A DNA stretch of 64,000 nt from Sulfopaludibacter sp035606355 (lineage in GTDB: Bacteria > Acidobacteriota > Terriglobia > Bryobacterales > Bryobacteraceae), in contig DATNFO010000047.1 in NCBI GenBank assembly GCA_035606355.1, forward strand, positions 21,377 to 85,376, given 5' to 3'. Positions within the stretch are counted from its first letter, which is position 1. Each line of letters begins with the position of its first letter. A model generated the notes under the pieces. The model had not been told where the DNA came from, did no database searches, and saw only the letters and a list, made by a program, of their open reading frames with translations. Below are positions 8,138-14,695 of the stretch, piece after piece. The translations under genes and the position numbers were made by a program.

Positions 8138-8797
8138 ATGTTCAGCATGGATCAGACGAATACCCAAGGCGAGGTGGTTCCATCGGCGGAAGGGTTGCCG
8201 CAGGATGTGATAGTCAGCCCTGACACGAGGCGTGAACTGCGCATTCCACCAGGACAGACACGCACGAAGAAGTGGCCGATCCTGGATGCGAGCGGACCTC
8301 CGGAGATCGACTTGGCGGCGTGGAGTCTCGGGATCGGTGGTCTGGTAGGAAAAGAACTCCACTTGAGCTGGGAAGAATTTATCCGGCTGCCGCGAACGAA
8401 GGTCTTTTCCGATTTTCACTGCGTGACCCGGTGGAGCAGGCTGGGCAACCTGTGGGAAGGTGTGAGCACGCGCGAGCTGCTGCGGTTGGCGGGCGGAGCC
8501 GCGGCGAGAGCGGCGTTCGTGCTGGTGCGCGGCTTCGATCGCGGTTGGACGACGAATCTGCCCCTCGCGGATTTTCTGGCGGAGGACGCCCTGGTGGCGA
8601 CGCACCACGACGGCGAGCCGATCTCCGCGGAGCACGGCGGCCCGGCGCGGCTGATCGTTCCGCGATTGTACGCCTGGAAGAGCGCCAAGTGGATCGCGGA
8701 GATCCACCTCATGGAAAAGGATCGGGCGGGGTTCTGGGAGGCCAACGGCTACCACATGCGCGGCGACCCGTGGTCGGAAGAGCGGTACGGCTGGTAA
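8138..8797 (+). CDS. Sulfite-oxidase-like molybdopterin oxidoreductase
   Basis: This 219-residue protein matches the catalytic core of sulfite oxidase/MsrP (YedY)-fold enzymes. The molybdenum-ligand cysteine is C95 in SDFHCVTRWS, preceded by LPRTKVF and followed by WEGVSTRELL, GFDRGWTTNLPL, and the substrate-pocket stretch HGGPARLIVPRLYAWKSAKWI. It has no twin-arginine or Sec signal, unlike MsrP, and no dimerisation domain, unlike eukaryotic sulfite oxidase, so it belongs with the compact cytoplasmic 'sulfite oxidase-like' group whose substrate is unknown. The start is uncertain: ATG 8138, ATG 8147 and TTG 8102 are in frame and none has a convincing ribosome-binding site. It converges on the small gene at 8798-9082. 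Confidence 0.88.
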   Translation: MFSMDQTNTQGEVVPSAEGLPQDVIVSPDTRRELRIPPGQTRTKKWPILDASGPPEIDLAAWSLGIGGLVGKELHLSWEEFIRLPRTKVFSDFHCVTRWSRLGNLWEGVSTRELLRLAGGAAARAAFVLVRGFDRGWTTNLPLADFLAEDALVATHHDGEPISAEHGGPARLIVPRLYAWKSAKWIAEIHLMEKDRAGFWEANGYHMRGDPWSEERYGW

Positions 8798-9082
8798 TTA
8801 CGCGCCCGCCCCTATGGCTTCCCACATTCCGCGGGTGTGGACAATCTCCGGAGCGAAACGGAACGCGGCGAGGGCGGACCGCACCTCGGCGACATGCGGC
8901 TCATAGGCCGGGAATTCGACAATGCTCACGGCATGATCGTGCCGGATTTCCGGGTTGATGGGGAAGGACACGCTTGCCAGCGCTTCGAGCAGCGACTCGA
9001 GGTGGCGCGCATCCACGGTGATGGAAACAGAAACCAGAGCCCCTTCGCTGCTTGCCAGCGGGGCTGTTGGCCAGACGCTCAT
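8798..9082 (-). CDS. Small conserved-looking protein of unknown function
   Basis: This 94-residue protein has no family that I can name. A pattern of alternating strands and helices (VSVSITVDARHLESLLEALA, VSIVEFPAYEPHVAEVRSAL) is compatible with a ferredoxin-like alpha/beta fold of the ACT or ribosomal-L6 kind. There is no signal peptide or membrane helix. The start is well supported: ATG 9082 has a full GGAGGT Shine-Dalgarno at 9088-9093. A strong rho-independent terminator ends only 34 bases upstream of the start codon, leaving almost no space for a promoter, so expression may depend on read-through or on a regulated leader. It ends directly against the stop of the sulfite-oxidase-like gene. 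Confidence 0.75.
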   Translation of the reverse strand: MSVWPTAPLASSEGALVSVSITVDARHLESLLEALASVSFPINPEIRHDHAVSIVEFPAYEPHVAEVRSALAAFRFAPEIVHTRGMWEAIGAGA

Positions 9083-9115
9083 TTGTTACCTCCGCATCTG
9101 GCGAAGGGGCCGCTC

Positions 9116-9150
9116 AAATAAAAAACCCTGGAGCCAAAAGGCGTCCAGGG
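9116..9150 (-). terminator. Rho-independent terminator ahead of the 8798-9082 gene
   Basis: On the minus strand, an eight-base stem (ACCCTGGA with TCCAGGGT, 9150-9143 and 9131-9124) closes an 11-base loop and is followed directly by TTTTTATTT. This is a textbook intrinsic terminator. It could end the parvulin/Zn-ribbon operon, or act as an attenuator for the small gene that starts at 9082. Confidence 0.8.
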
Positions 9151-9322
9151 TCGAGATGTTTTGAACAGACCGACTCGCCTTTAGCACTTTTTTTCGTGGT
9201 TGCAATTCGCCGGGCCCGGTGAGCCCTAAATCAATCCACGTGCAACTTTAATGTACCACTCAGGGGGTGGTGGGAGCAACATCTTTATATGCTCCAAGCC
9301 CACGGCCGGCTACCGCTGGCCG
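9151..9322 (-). other. Untranslated region with possible structured leader or small RNA
   Basis: These 172 bases between the Zn-ribbon stop and the terminator contain no credible coding frame. On the minus strand there is a GGAGCA...TGCTCC hairpin, a possible promoter (TTGCTC, 18 bases, TACATT near 9250-9279), then a CGTGG/CCACG stem enclosing a GGGC...GCCC hairpin and an A-rich run before the terminator. No riboswitch class could be matched by eye. Confidence 0.35.
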
Positions 9323-9637
9323 CTACCCCGGCGCGATTTCCGTGATTTCGAGCTCAAGCAGAGCTCCGCACTTCGCGCATACGGCGCCACCATCCTCAGC
9401 GAGATAGACGGCGATGGAGTCGCACTTGATGCAGGCAGCAGTGGGGTCGGCTGCTTCGGGGAGAGGGTCGGGAGGAAGGACGCCCGTGGCGACCCCACCC
9501 CTTGCCTTGGTAACAGGCTCGAACGTTGTTCCGCAATTCGAGCACACGTGGTTGTAGCAGCAGTTGGGTGTGCAGCTATAGAACACATCCTTCGAGCCGC
9601 AGACCGGACACGCGATTTCCAGTTTTCTGGTGCGCAC
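9323..9637 (-). CDS. Double zinc-ribbon protein
   Basis: This 104-residue cytoplasmic protein contains two treble-clef or rubredoxin-like metal sites. The first is CPVCGSKD (Cys 10 and 13) with CTPNCCYNHVCSNCG providing further ligands; the second is CIKCDS and CAKCG near the C-terminus. The central GGVATGVLPPDPLPEA is a linker. Such proteins usually bind nucleic acid or act as adaptors, but no specific function can be assigned. It starts at GTG 9637, two bases after the stop of the parvulin gene, so it is the second gene of that operon. An alternative is that the extra cysteines (CTPNCC) form part of one larger site. Confidence 0.8.
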   Translation of the reverse strand: MRTRKLEIACPVCGSKDVFYSCTPNCCYNHVCSNCGTTFEPVTKARGGVATGVLPPDPLPEAADPTAACIKCDSIAVYLAEDGGAVCAKCGALLELEITEIAPG

Positions 9638-9639
9638 CC

Positions 9640-10614
9640 CTACTGTTTGGGCGCCGTCGGCGCCGGGGCGGCGGTGCCGAAGAACTCAGGGTCCATGACG
9701 ACCGGGCTCTTCTTCTGAAGGTCGTCCATGGACTTCTGGGCCTGCTCGGGCTTGAGCTTGGTTTCCAGTTCGCCTTTTACTTCATCGAAGCTCTTGGCCT
9801 GGTAGGCTTCGAGCTTGATGATGTGATAGCCGAACTGGCTCTTCACCGGTTCGGAAATCTGCCCAGGCTTGAGAGCGAAGGCCGCCTGCTCGAAGGAAGG
9901 GACCATCTGGCCGTGATGGAAGAAGCCGACGTCACCGCCGTTGGCAGCCGAGCCGGTATCGTCGGACTCCTTGGTAGCGATTGCTGCGAAATCGCCGCCG
10001 CCTTTGAGTTGCTTCTCGATGTCCTGCGCTTTGGCGAGAGCTTCGGCGTCGGTGAGGTCCTTCTCGCCGGGCTTTACCGGGACTTGCGAGCCCTGGAAGC
10101 GGATCAGGATGTGGCGGGCGTGGACCTGCTCAAACTCGGACTTGTGGTCGTCGTAGTATTTGTGGAGCTCGGCGTCATCCACCTTCGCTTCCTTCGTCAA
10201 TTCCGAGTAAGCGAGGCCGGCGAGAACGTTGTTCATCTCAAACTGGCTTTGCGTGCGGAAGGCGTCAGTCTTATCGAGTCCGCGGCGCTTGGCTTCGTCG
10301 GAGAGGACGATGAGCTTCACCAAGTTGTCGGCAAGCTGCTTGCGTGCGGGGCCGCGGTACATGGCTCGGACCTGTTCGGGGAGAATCTCGATGATCTGGT
10401 CGAACTGCGCGGAGGTGAGCTTCACGCTGCCCACAGTGAGCACCACACGATCGGGGGGGACGGTGGCTCCAACCTTAGGGCCTTCCTGGCTGAGCGTTAC
10501 GGTCGGGGTCGGTACCGGGGTCGCATTTTGCGGCTTGGAACTGTTGGGGGGAGGGGTTTGCGCCAGCAGGCAAGCGGCCGGACACACGAATAGCATGGTG
10601 CGGAAAAACGTCAT
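9640..10614 (-). CDS. Exported parvulin-type peptidyl-prolyl isomerase (SurA/PpiD-like)
   Basis: This 324-residue periplasmic foldase has a signal peptide (about 1-19, ...CLLAQ) and a Pro-rich tether. A SurA-N-like helical chaperone region follows (about 55-160, with AMYRGPARKQLADNLVKLIVLSDEA). The parvulin domain runs about 165-275: HARHILIRFQG at its start, GGDVGFFHHGQMVPSFEQAAF in the middle and SQFGYHIIKLE at the end are all diagnostic. It would isomerise Xaa-Pro bonds and chaperone outer-membrane proteins, fitting a genome rich in TonB receptors. The ATG at 10614 was chosen because it opens the signal peptide. The Zn-ribbon gene follows after two bases. Confidence 0.93.
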   Translation of the reverse strand: MTFFRTMLFVCPAACLLAQTPPPNSSKPQNATPVPTPTVTLSQEGPKVGATVPPDRVVLTVGSVKLTSAQFDQIIEILPEQVRAMYRGPARKQLADNLVKLIVLSDEAKRRGLDKTDAFRTQSQFEMNNVLAGLAYSELTKEAKVDDAELHKYYDDHKSEFEQVHARHILIRFQGSQVPVKPGEKDLTDAEALAKAQDIEKQLKGGGDFAAIATKESDDTGSAANGGDVGFFHHGQMVPSFEQAAFALKPGQISEPVKSQFGYHIIKLEAYQAKSFDEVKGELETKLKPEQAQKSMDDLQKKSPVVMDPEFFGTAAPAPTAPKQ

Positions 10615-10664
10615 GTTGTTATGATACCAACGCCCGGCGGCAGGTTTCGGCGATAGTGGCCAAA

Positions 10665-11204
10665 TCACCCGACGATCTCGCTGAGCCGTCGAATCGTGTT
10701 CCAGTTCCGCACGGTGCCGGCCCCCAACCGCTTGGATCCGAGAACCGGCATCAGCCGCGACCGGTTCACTTCCCCAGGGAAATGCACCCACAGATCGCCA
10801 TCAACCGCTTTCACCCGCTCACCCATGATCGCGTATCGCGTCAACGCCGCTACGGAATCGCCGGCGATGGGCTGGCGCATGACTCGCACGATCACTCTGG
10901 AGCCGTCTGCCGCCGATTCCGCGGCAAAGGGATTTCCCGCCGCCATCCGCAGGAAGCGCGCAGCCGGCCGGACAATCGTATGGACCCGCCGCCCAAAGCG
11001 GAGCTCGAAAGCATCCTCCAACTCCGCCTCGAGAGCGCCGGCACCCCTGCGAGTGGTCTCAAACACCGCGTTCCCGGTCGAGATGAACGTCCGTGCATTC
11101 TGAAATCCCAGACTTTCGATCATCGAGCGCCACTCCGCCATTTTGAGCCTTCCGTTTCCGGCAATCCCGATACTATAGAGAAGCGCGACGTAGGTTGCAG
11201 CCAC
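10665..11204 (-). CDS. DUF1697 family protein
   Basis: This 179-residue protein matches the DUF1697 family. The hallmark N-terminus is present in the form ATYVALLYSIGIAGNGRLKMAEW (family form: YVALLRGINVGG...MADLR), followed by ESLGFQNARTFISTGNAVFET and the C-terminal GAGTVRNWNTIRRLSEI. The function of the family is not established. The usual RGINVGG is altered to YSIGIAG here, which is atypical. GTG 11204 was chosen because it precedes the family N-terminus and has GGAG ten bases upstream; the frame remains open to 11279, overlapping the divergent mutarotase gene. It appears to be a single-gene unit. Confidence 0.82.
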   Translation of the reverse strand: MAATYVALLYSIGIAGNGRLKMAEWRSMIESLGFQNARTFISTGNAVFETTRRGAGALEAELEDAFELRFGRRVHTIVRPAARFLRMAAGNPFAAESAADGSRVIVRVMRQPIAGDSVAALTRYAIMGERVKAVDGDLWVHFPGEVNRSRLMPVLGSKRLGAGTVRNWNTIRRLSEIVG

Positions 11205-11269
11205 TTTTGTAATTCTCCACGCGGTGTGGCTGCGAATCAACTGACGATCGCAGCCGGGAGGCCCATAAG

Positions 11270-12166
11270 GTGACCGCAACTGAAATTCAGACTCGCTTCG
11301 GCATACCCGGAGTTCTCCGTTGGGAAGAGACGCCTGGCGGCCTGACTCGCGGTGTGATCTCCGGACCCGAAGCCGACGCAGTAGTCTACTTGCACGGCGC
11401 GCACGTGACGGCCTGGACGCCGGCCGGTCACGAACCTGTACTTTTCACCAGTTCCCGCAGCCGCTTCGAGCCCGGAGTGCCGATACGCGGCGGTGTGCCG
11501 GTCTTGTTCCCGTGGTTCGGACCGCGATCCGGCGCTCCCGGCGCACCGCTCCACGGTTTCGCACGCATCGTCGAATGGGACTTGGAAAGCGCGCGGCTGC
11601 GCCCTGATGGCTCAGTGGAAGTCAGCATGACTGCGGGACCCACGGACGGCACCCGGGCCTTGGGCTTCGATGCATTCCAACTCCGCTTCCGCGTCTCCGC
11701 CGGCGCGGCGCTGGCGATGGAGTTGGAGGTGCGGAACGAGTCGCAATCGCCGCTCCACTTCGAGGAGGCACTTCACACATACTTCTCAGTGGGTGACATT
11801 ACGAGCGTCAGCGTCCGCGGTCTCGAAGGAACAACCTGCGTCGACAAAACGGATGGCTTCACGCGCAAGCAGGTGCAAGGCCCGATCCGCATCGCGCGCG
11901 AGACGGATCAGGTACACCTGAACACAACAGCAGCCTGCGAAATCCACGATCCCGTCCGGCAGCGTGTGATCACGATTGAGAAGGATGGATCGCAAACCAC
12001 CGTTGTATGGAATCCGTGGATCGAGAAGAACCGGACCATCGCCGATATGGCGCCTGACGACTGGCGAACGATGCTGTGCGTCGAGACCGCCAACGCCCTC
12101 GACAACGCCATCGAGCTTCCCGCGGGCGGAGTCCATCGGATGCGCGCGGCGATTCGGGTCCGGTAA
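11270..12166 (+). CDS. D-hexose-6-phosphate mutarotase (aldose 1-epimerase family, YeaD-like)
   Basis: This 298-residue cytosolic enzyme has the galactose-mutarotase beta-supersandwich fold and most resembles YeaD/YMR099c, which interconvert alpha and beta glucose-6-phosphate. Diagnostic segments are VYLHGAHVTAWTP, the phosphate-binding region FEPGVPIRGGVPVLFPWFGP, the catalytic His in PLHGFARIVEW, the second His in EEALHTYFSVGDI and the catalytic Glu in MLCVETANA near the end. It starts at GTG 11270, with GGGAGG at 11255-11260 upstream. The gene is single and divergent from DUF1697. It should support sugar-phosphate flux in central metabolism. Confidence 0.92.
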   Translation: MTATEIQTRFGIPGVLRWEETPGGLTRGVISGPEADAVVYLHGAHVTAWTPAGHEPVLFTSSRSRFEPGVPIRGGVPVLFPWFGPRSGAPGAPLHGFARIVEWDLESARLRPDGSVEVSMTAGPTDGTRALGFDAFQLRFRVSAGAALAMELEVRNESQSPLHFEEALHTYFSVGDITSVSVRGLEGTTCVDKTDGFTRKQVQGPIRIARETDQVHLNTTAACEIHDPVRQRVITIEKDGSQTTVVWNPWIEKNRTIADMAPDDWRTMLCVETANALDNAIELPAGGVHRMRAAIRVR

Positions 12167-12195
12167 GGCTTCCGGCTGAGCTCGACTCGGGCGCG

Positions 12196-12825
12196 CTAGG
12201 CGCGCCTGGTACCGGCCTGGAGGCCGGCAACTACCAAATCTACTTCCAGCGTGTCTCCGTTTAAGGTCAGACGGACAGCGAAGGCTCCGGCGGGTAAGCC
12301 GGCGGGCGGCAGCTCGTCGCGTTCCAGGCACTTGATCAATACGCTCGGATCGTGCGTGAAATGAACGATAGCGGAGTGCCCGCAGACCGAACTTCGCAAT
12401 GTCTGTATGAGGTCCCAGGCTTTGGATTCATAGCGGAAGACCTCCGCGGCGTACTCCACATCGAGCTCGCCGCTCGACAATTTCGCGTCGAGGAACTGCG
12501 CGAACGCTCCGGCTTCTCCAGTCAGTTGATAATTGCCGGGGCGGTGCACGCTCCAGAGTTCGTCGAGCAGACCTCGAAGGTGCGGCTTGAGCAGCGAGCA
12601 GGTGAGCGGGAACGCATCTGCAATCGGGGCAAAACGGTTGGCCCGCGCCAAGGTGCAATTGACCGACATTCCCCGCTGCGAGACCACCGCGAGGAGCCGG
12701 CCCGCTTCGACTCCACTCAGGCGATAACCGGACAGCGCCGGCGCGCCCTTTCGAAGAACGGCGGCCGCGAAAACCGGGTTCAGGGTCATGTCACAGAGGG
12801 CGCGCTGGAATTCCTGAAGGGACAT
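12196..12825 (-). CDS. DUF692-oxidase partner protein (MbnC/BufC/HvfC-like)
   Basis: This 209-residue protein is the third gene of the cassette reading from 13962. It opens with SLQEFQRALCDMTLNPVFAAAVL and has GYRLSGVEAGRLL, SQRGMSVNCTLARANRFAPI and an aromatic-rich C-terminal part. Proteins of this size and N-terminal pattern (a short helical L-x-x-F-Q-R-A-L segment) accompany DUF692 oxidases, where the partner binds the leader of the substrate peptide. That is known for MbnC and proposed for the DUF2063-type partners. Here the role is inferred from position: it begins two bases after the oxidase stop. The extreme C-terminus (AGLQAG) is encoded by a repeat-like palindrome, so the original end may have been extended or replaced. 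Confidence 0.7.
   Translation of the reverse strand: MSLQEFQRALCDMTLNPVFAAAVLRKGAPALSGYRLSGVEAGRLLAVVSQRGMSVNCTLARANRFAPIADAFPLTCSLLKPHLRGLLDELWSVHRPGNYQLTGEAGAFAQFLDAKLSSGELDVEYAAEVFRYESKAWDLIQTLRSSVCGHSAIVHFTHDPSVLIKCLERDELPPAGLPAGAFAVRLTLNGDTLEVDLVVAGLQAGTRRA
12211..12236. repeat. REP-like palindrome inside the partner gene's C-terminus
   Basis: CCGGCCT and AGGCCGG (12212-12218, 12221-12227) form a perfect stem around a GG loop and are followed by CAACTACC. A related element at 18575-18597 has CCGGTC-GGGA-GACCGG followed by TCGCTACT. Both lie at gene ends, which is typical of repetitive extragenic palindromes. This one overlaps coding sequence. Confidence 0.5.
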
Positions 12826-12827
12826 AA

Positions 12828-13715
12828 TCAGGCCGCGGCGGCGGCTACAGCCAATACATCCCGGGCGCGTGCAAGCTGCCGTAGAACACCTTCGGTGCGC
12901 AACAGCGGCCACGTGGATTCGTGGAATTCGAATGTTACGCCGCGCAGGTTGGGACATCGCGGCGCGGCATAGGAGAGCAGATCCCAAACAGGCTCCGCCA
13001 CCGGTCCGGTATGAGAATCGGTGTAGCAGCCCATCATTTCGCTGCCGCCGGCGACATGCATTTCGATTACGCGGGACAGATCCAGGGAATCGAGGAAGGC
13101 CGTCGCGTCGAACCCGTGATTGCGCGAGTTGGTGTAGACGTTGTGCAGGTCGAGCAGCAGATGGCAGCCGGAGCGCCGGGCCAACTCGTTCAGAAACTCC
13201 GGCTCGGTGAGATCCTCTTCCGGGAAGGCAAAGTAACTGACATTGTTTTCGAGGAGAAATGGGCAGCCTAATATATCGCGGGCAGCTTCTATGCGAGGCT
13301 GGAGTAAGTTCAGAATTTCGCGGTCGTATGGAACGGGGAGCGCGACTCCGGCATTCGTCTCATGTCCGGCGCCGATCCGGCTGAAGGAAAGGTGCTCACT
13401 TACCCAGGGAGAGTTATAGCGCTTACGCCAGCGGGCTAACTGGAGTAAGTACTGCTCATCGAACATTTCGGCGCTGCAGATGGAGAGTCCAATTCCGTGC
13501 AGCACCACCGGCAGTGAGAGTGAGGCCGAAGCAAGAACGGCTTCGCCGGCCGCAGTCTCTTCGAAACGCGAGGGCGCGCCGGTCCCGTTGTCGATCCAGA
13601 AGCGGTCGGGAATCACCGCCAGATAGTCGAGCGCCTCCTCGTGCTCCGTAACAAAATCAGCTAATGCGGGGTTGAACAGCACGCCAACCCCGCACGTTAC
13701 CGTTTGGCTACCCAA
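12828..13715 (-). CDS. DUF692 multinuclear non-haem iron oxidase (MbnB/BufB-like)
   Basis: This 295-residue TIM-barrel enzyme belongs to the DUF692 (MNIO) family, which uses two or three iron atoms and O2 to modify Cys or Asp in ribosomal peptides (MbnB, TglH, BufB). The metal and active-site motifs are all visible: H73 in VVLHGIGLS, E107/H108 in VSEHLSFS, E156-N158 in LLENNVSY, D189/H191/N192 in LLLDLHNVYTN, E218/H220 in IEMHVAGG, D233/H235 in TDSHTGPV and E263 in TFEFHES. It starts at TTG 13715, inside the last codons of the peptide gene (8-base overlap), with AGAAGG six bases upstream. It is followed at two bases by its partner gene. The enzyme looks intact; its product chemistry is unknown. 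Confidence 0.92.
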   Translation of the reverse strand: MGSQTVTCGVGVLFNPALADFVTEHEEALDYLAVIPDRFWIDNGTGAPSRFEETAAGEAVLASASLSLPVVLHGIGLSICSAEMFDEQYLLQLARWRKRYNSPWVSEHLSFSRIGAGHETNAGVALPVPYDREILNLLQPRIEAARDILGCPFLLENNVSYFAFPEEDLTEPEFLNELARRSGCHLLLDLHNVYTNSRNHGFDATAFLDSLDLSRVIEMHVAGGSEMMGCYTDSHTGPVAEPVWDLLSYAAPRCPNLRGVTFEFHESTWPLLRTEGVLRQLARARDVLAVAAAAA

Positions 13716-13962
13716 CGGCGGCCTTCTCCAGATCGACCTGCATCACCTCTTCGAACCGCTGCCGGATATCCCAATCGAGTCCGGAAATGCAAGCCGGACA
13801 GGCTTTCAGACCCAGGCGCTTCAGCAGGTCCGCATTGCGGGTCACGTTCTTCTGTAGGGTGGCGCCGGCGGCGGCAAGAGAAACCGACGCATCGACGTAA
13901 ACAGTGGCATGAGGCCGGCCTGAGGGGCCAGCCTTACTTAACATAATCTCAACCTTACTCAT
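13708..13962 (-). CDS. Putative ribosomal peptide substrate of the DUF692 oxidase
   Basis: This 84-residue peptide is the first gene of the DUF692 cassette and overlaps the oxidase by eight bases. Residues 1-50 are a plausible leader (MSKVEIMLSKAGPSGRPHAT, then a helical stretch ending NADLLKRLGL). Residues 53-77 form the candidate core, with the only two cysteines in CPAC (C55, C58) followed by ISGLDWDIRQRFEEVMQVD, which is rich in Asp. There is no signal peptide, in contrast to bufferin-type precursors. The start is firm: ATG 13962 has GGGAGG eight bases upstream. That it is the enzyme's substrate is inference from order, overlap and the Cys/Asp-rich tail. It could instead be an accessory subunit. 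Confidence 0.65.
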   Translation of the reverse strand: MSKVEIMLSKAGPSGRPHATVYVDASVSLAAAGATLQKNVTRNADLLKRLGLKACPACISGLDWDIRQRFEEVMQVDLEKAAVG

Positions 13963-14001
13963 TTCAGCATCCTCCCGAGCTTAAGTTAGGATATCTGACC
14001 T

Positions 14002-14030
14002 ATGCTAGTGAGATTGTACGTACCAATCAA
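14002..14030 (-). promoter_or_regulatory. Candidate sigma70 promoter of the DUF692 cassette
   Basis: On the minus strand TTGATT (14030-14025) and TAGCAT (14007-14002) are 17 bases apart, about 40 bases ahead of the peptide gene's ATG. It lies just downstream of a hairpin that would insulate it from the preceding gene. Confidence 0.45.
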
Positions 14031-14039
14031 TAGAAAACT

Positions 14040-14069
14040 CCGCTGCTTTGACTTAGTAAGTCATAGCGG
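14040..14069 (-). terminator. Interrupted hairpin after the VOC gene
   Basis: On the minus strand CCGCT...AGCGG encloses GACTT...AAGTC, and the stem is followed by AGTTTTCT. It lies about 75 bases after the VOC stop codon and just before the cassette promoter. The stem has bulges, so strength is uncertain. Confidence 0.45.
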
Positions 14070-14142
14070 CGTACGGTTCGGAACCAAAATCGAAACGGTC
14101 CAGGGTTTGTCCCCCGATGGATTCACCCGAAAGTTCAGGTAT

Positions 14143-14583
14143 CTACCGATCGAATGGATTGCCCTCCGGCTTCCAATCGCCGTCAGCCGTCCCATAAGGA
14201 CTCGCCACCACTACGGTGTAGCCGTCCGGATCGCGCATCCAGCACTCCCAGTGATTTGGACCGCCATCGCCTGCCGGCGGATTTCGATGCTTCGGCAGTA
14301 CCATCTCCACTTGCATCTCCTGCGCCCGCTGCATGATTCCATCGAAGTCTTCCACCTCGAACCAGAGCAGGACTCCGTTACCATACGGCCGGTCGTCGCA
14401 ATTTCCGATGGCGCCGTGGTGGTGATCGGACTGGAAGCTGTGTAACTGCAGAATCAGTTCGCCATTCCAAACCAACTGATCGTAAATACGTCCGCCGTGA
14501 TTGCTCCGGCACGCGAGCAGCCGGCAATACCACCGGCTGCTCGCTTCCACGTCAGATACTGCAATGAGAGGTTGGGGGCGCAT
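14143..14583 (-). CDS. VOC (glyoxalase/bleomycin-resistance) family protein
   Basis: This 146-residue protein has the vicinal-oxygen-chelate fold, with paired beta-alpha-beta-beta-beta modules: PLIAVSDVEASSRWYCRLLAC at the start, LVWNGELILQLHSF, GVLLWFEVEDFDGIMQRAQEM in the second module and the ending WECWMRDPDGYTVVVASPYG. Candidate metal ligands are the His in LQLH, Glu in WFEVED and Glu in HWECW. The family covers glyoxalases, dioxygenases and antibiotic-binding proteins; the specific role is not readable. The ATG at 14583 was chosen from the domain start; the frame is open further upstream over the neighbouring receptor gene but that part is not protein-like. Confidence 0.85.
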   Translation of the reverse strand: MRPQPLIAVSDVEASSRWYCRLLACRSNHGGRIYDQLVWNGELILQLHSFQSDHHHGAIGNCDDRPYGNGVLLWFEVEDFDGIMQRAQEMQVEMVLPKHRNPPAGDGGPNHWECWMRDPDGYTVVVASPYGTADGDWKPEGNPFDR

Positions 14584-14614
14584 TCCACTAACATACTGCA
14601 CCGGACTGGCAAAA

Positions 14615-14650
14615 TCTTGCAACTTGCGCTTAGCTCTTGCAACCGCTTGC
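14615..14650. repeat. Tandem TCTTGCAAC sites upstream of an Oar-type receptor
   Basis: TCTTGCAAC occurs at 14615-14623 and again at 14635-14643, exactly 20 bases (about two helical turns) apart, each followed by a further CTTGC (14623 and 14646). This phased arrangement, in the 112-bp gap between the divergent VOC and receptor genes, looks like a cooperative regulator-binding site. Confidence 0.4.
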
Positions 14651-14695
14651 AGTCTGGAGTAGGCTATACCCAACTCACTTCGACGTAGGGGTATC

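Noticed and set aside
14002..14445. 147-codon plus-strand frame spanning the cassette promoter and VOC gene
   Set aside because: Shadow of the VOC gene; it would read through the promoter and hairpin and has no family features.
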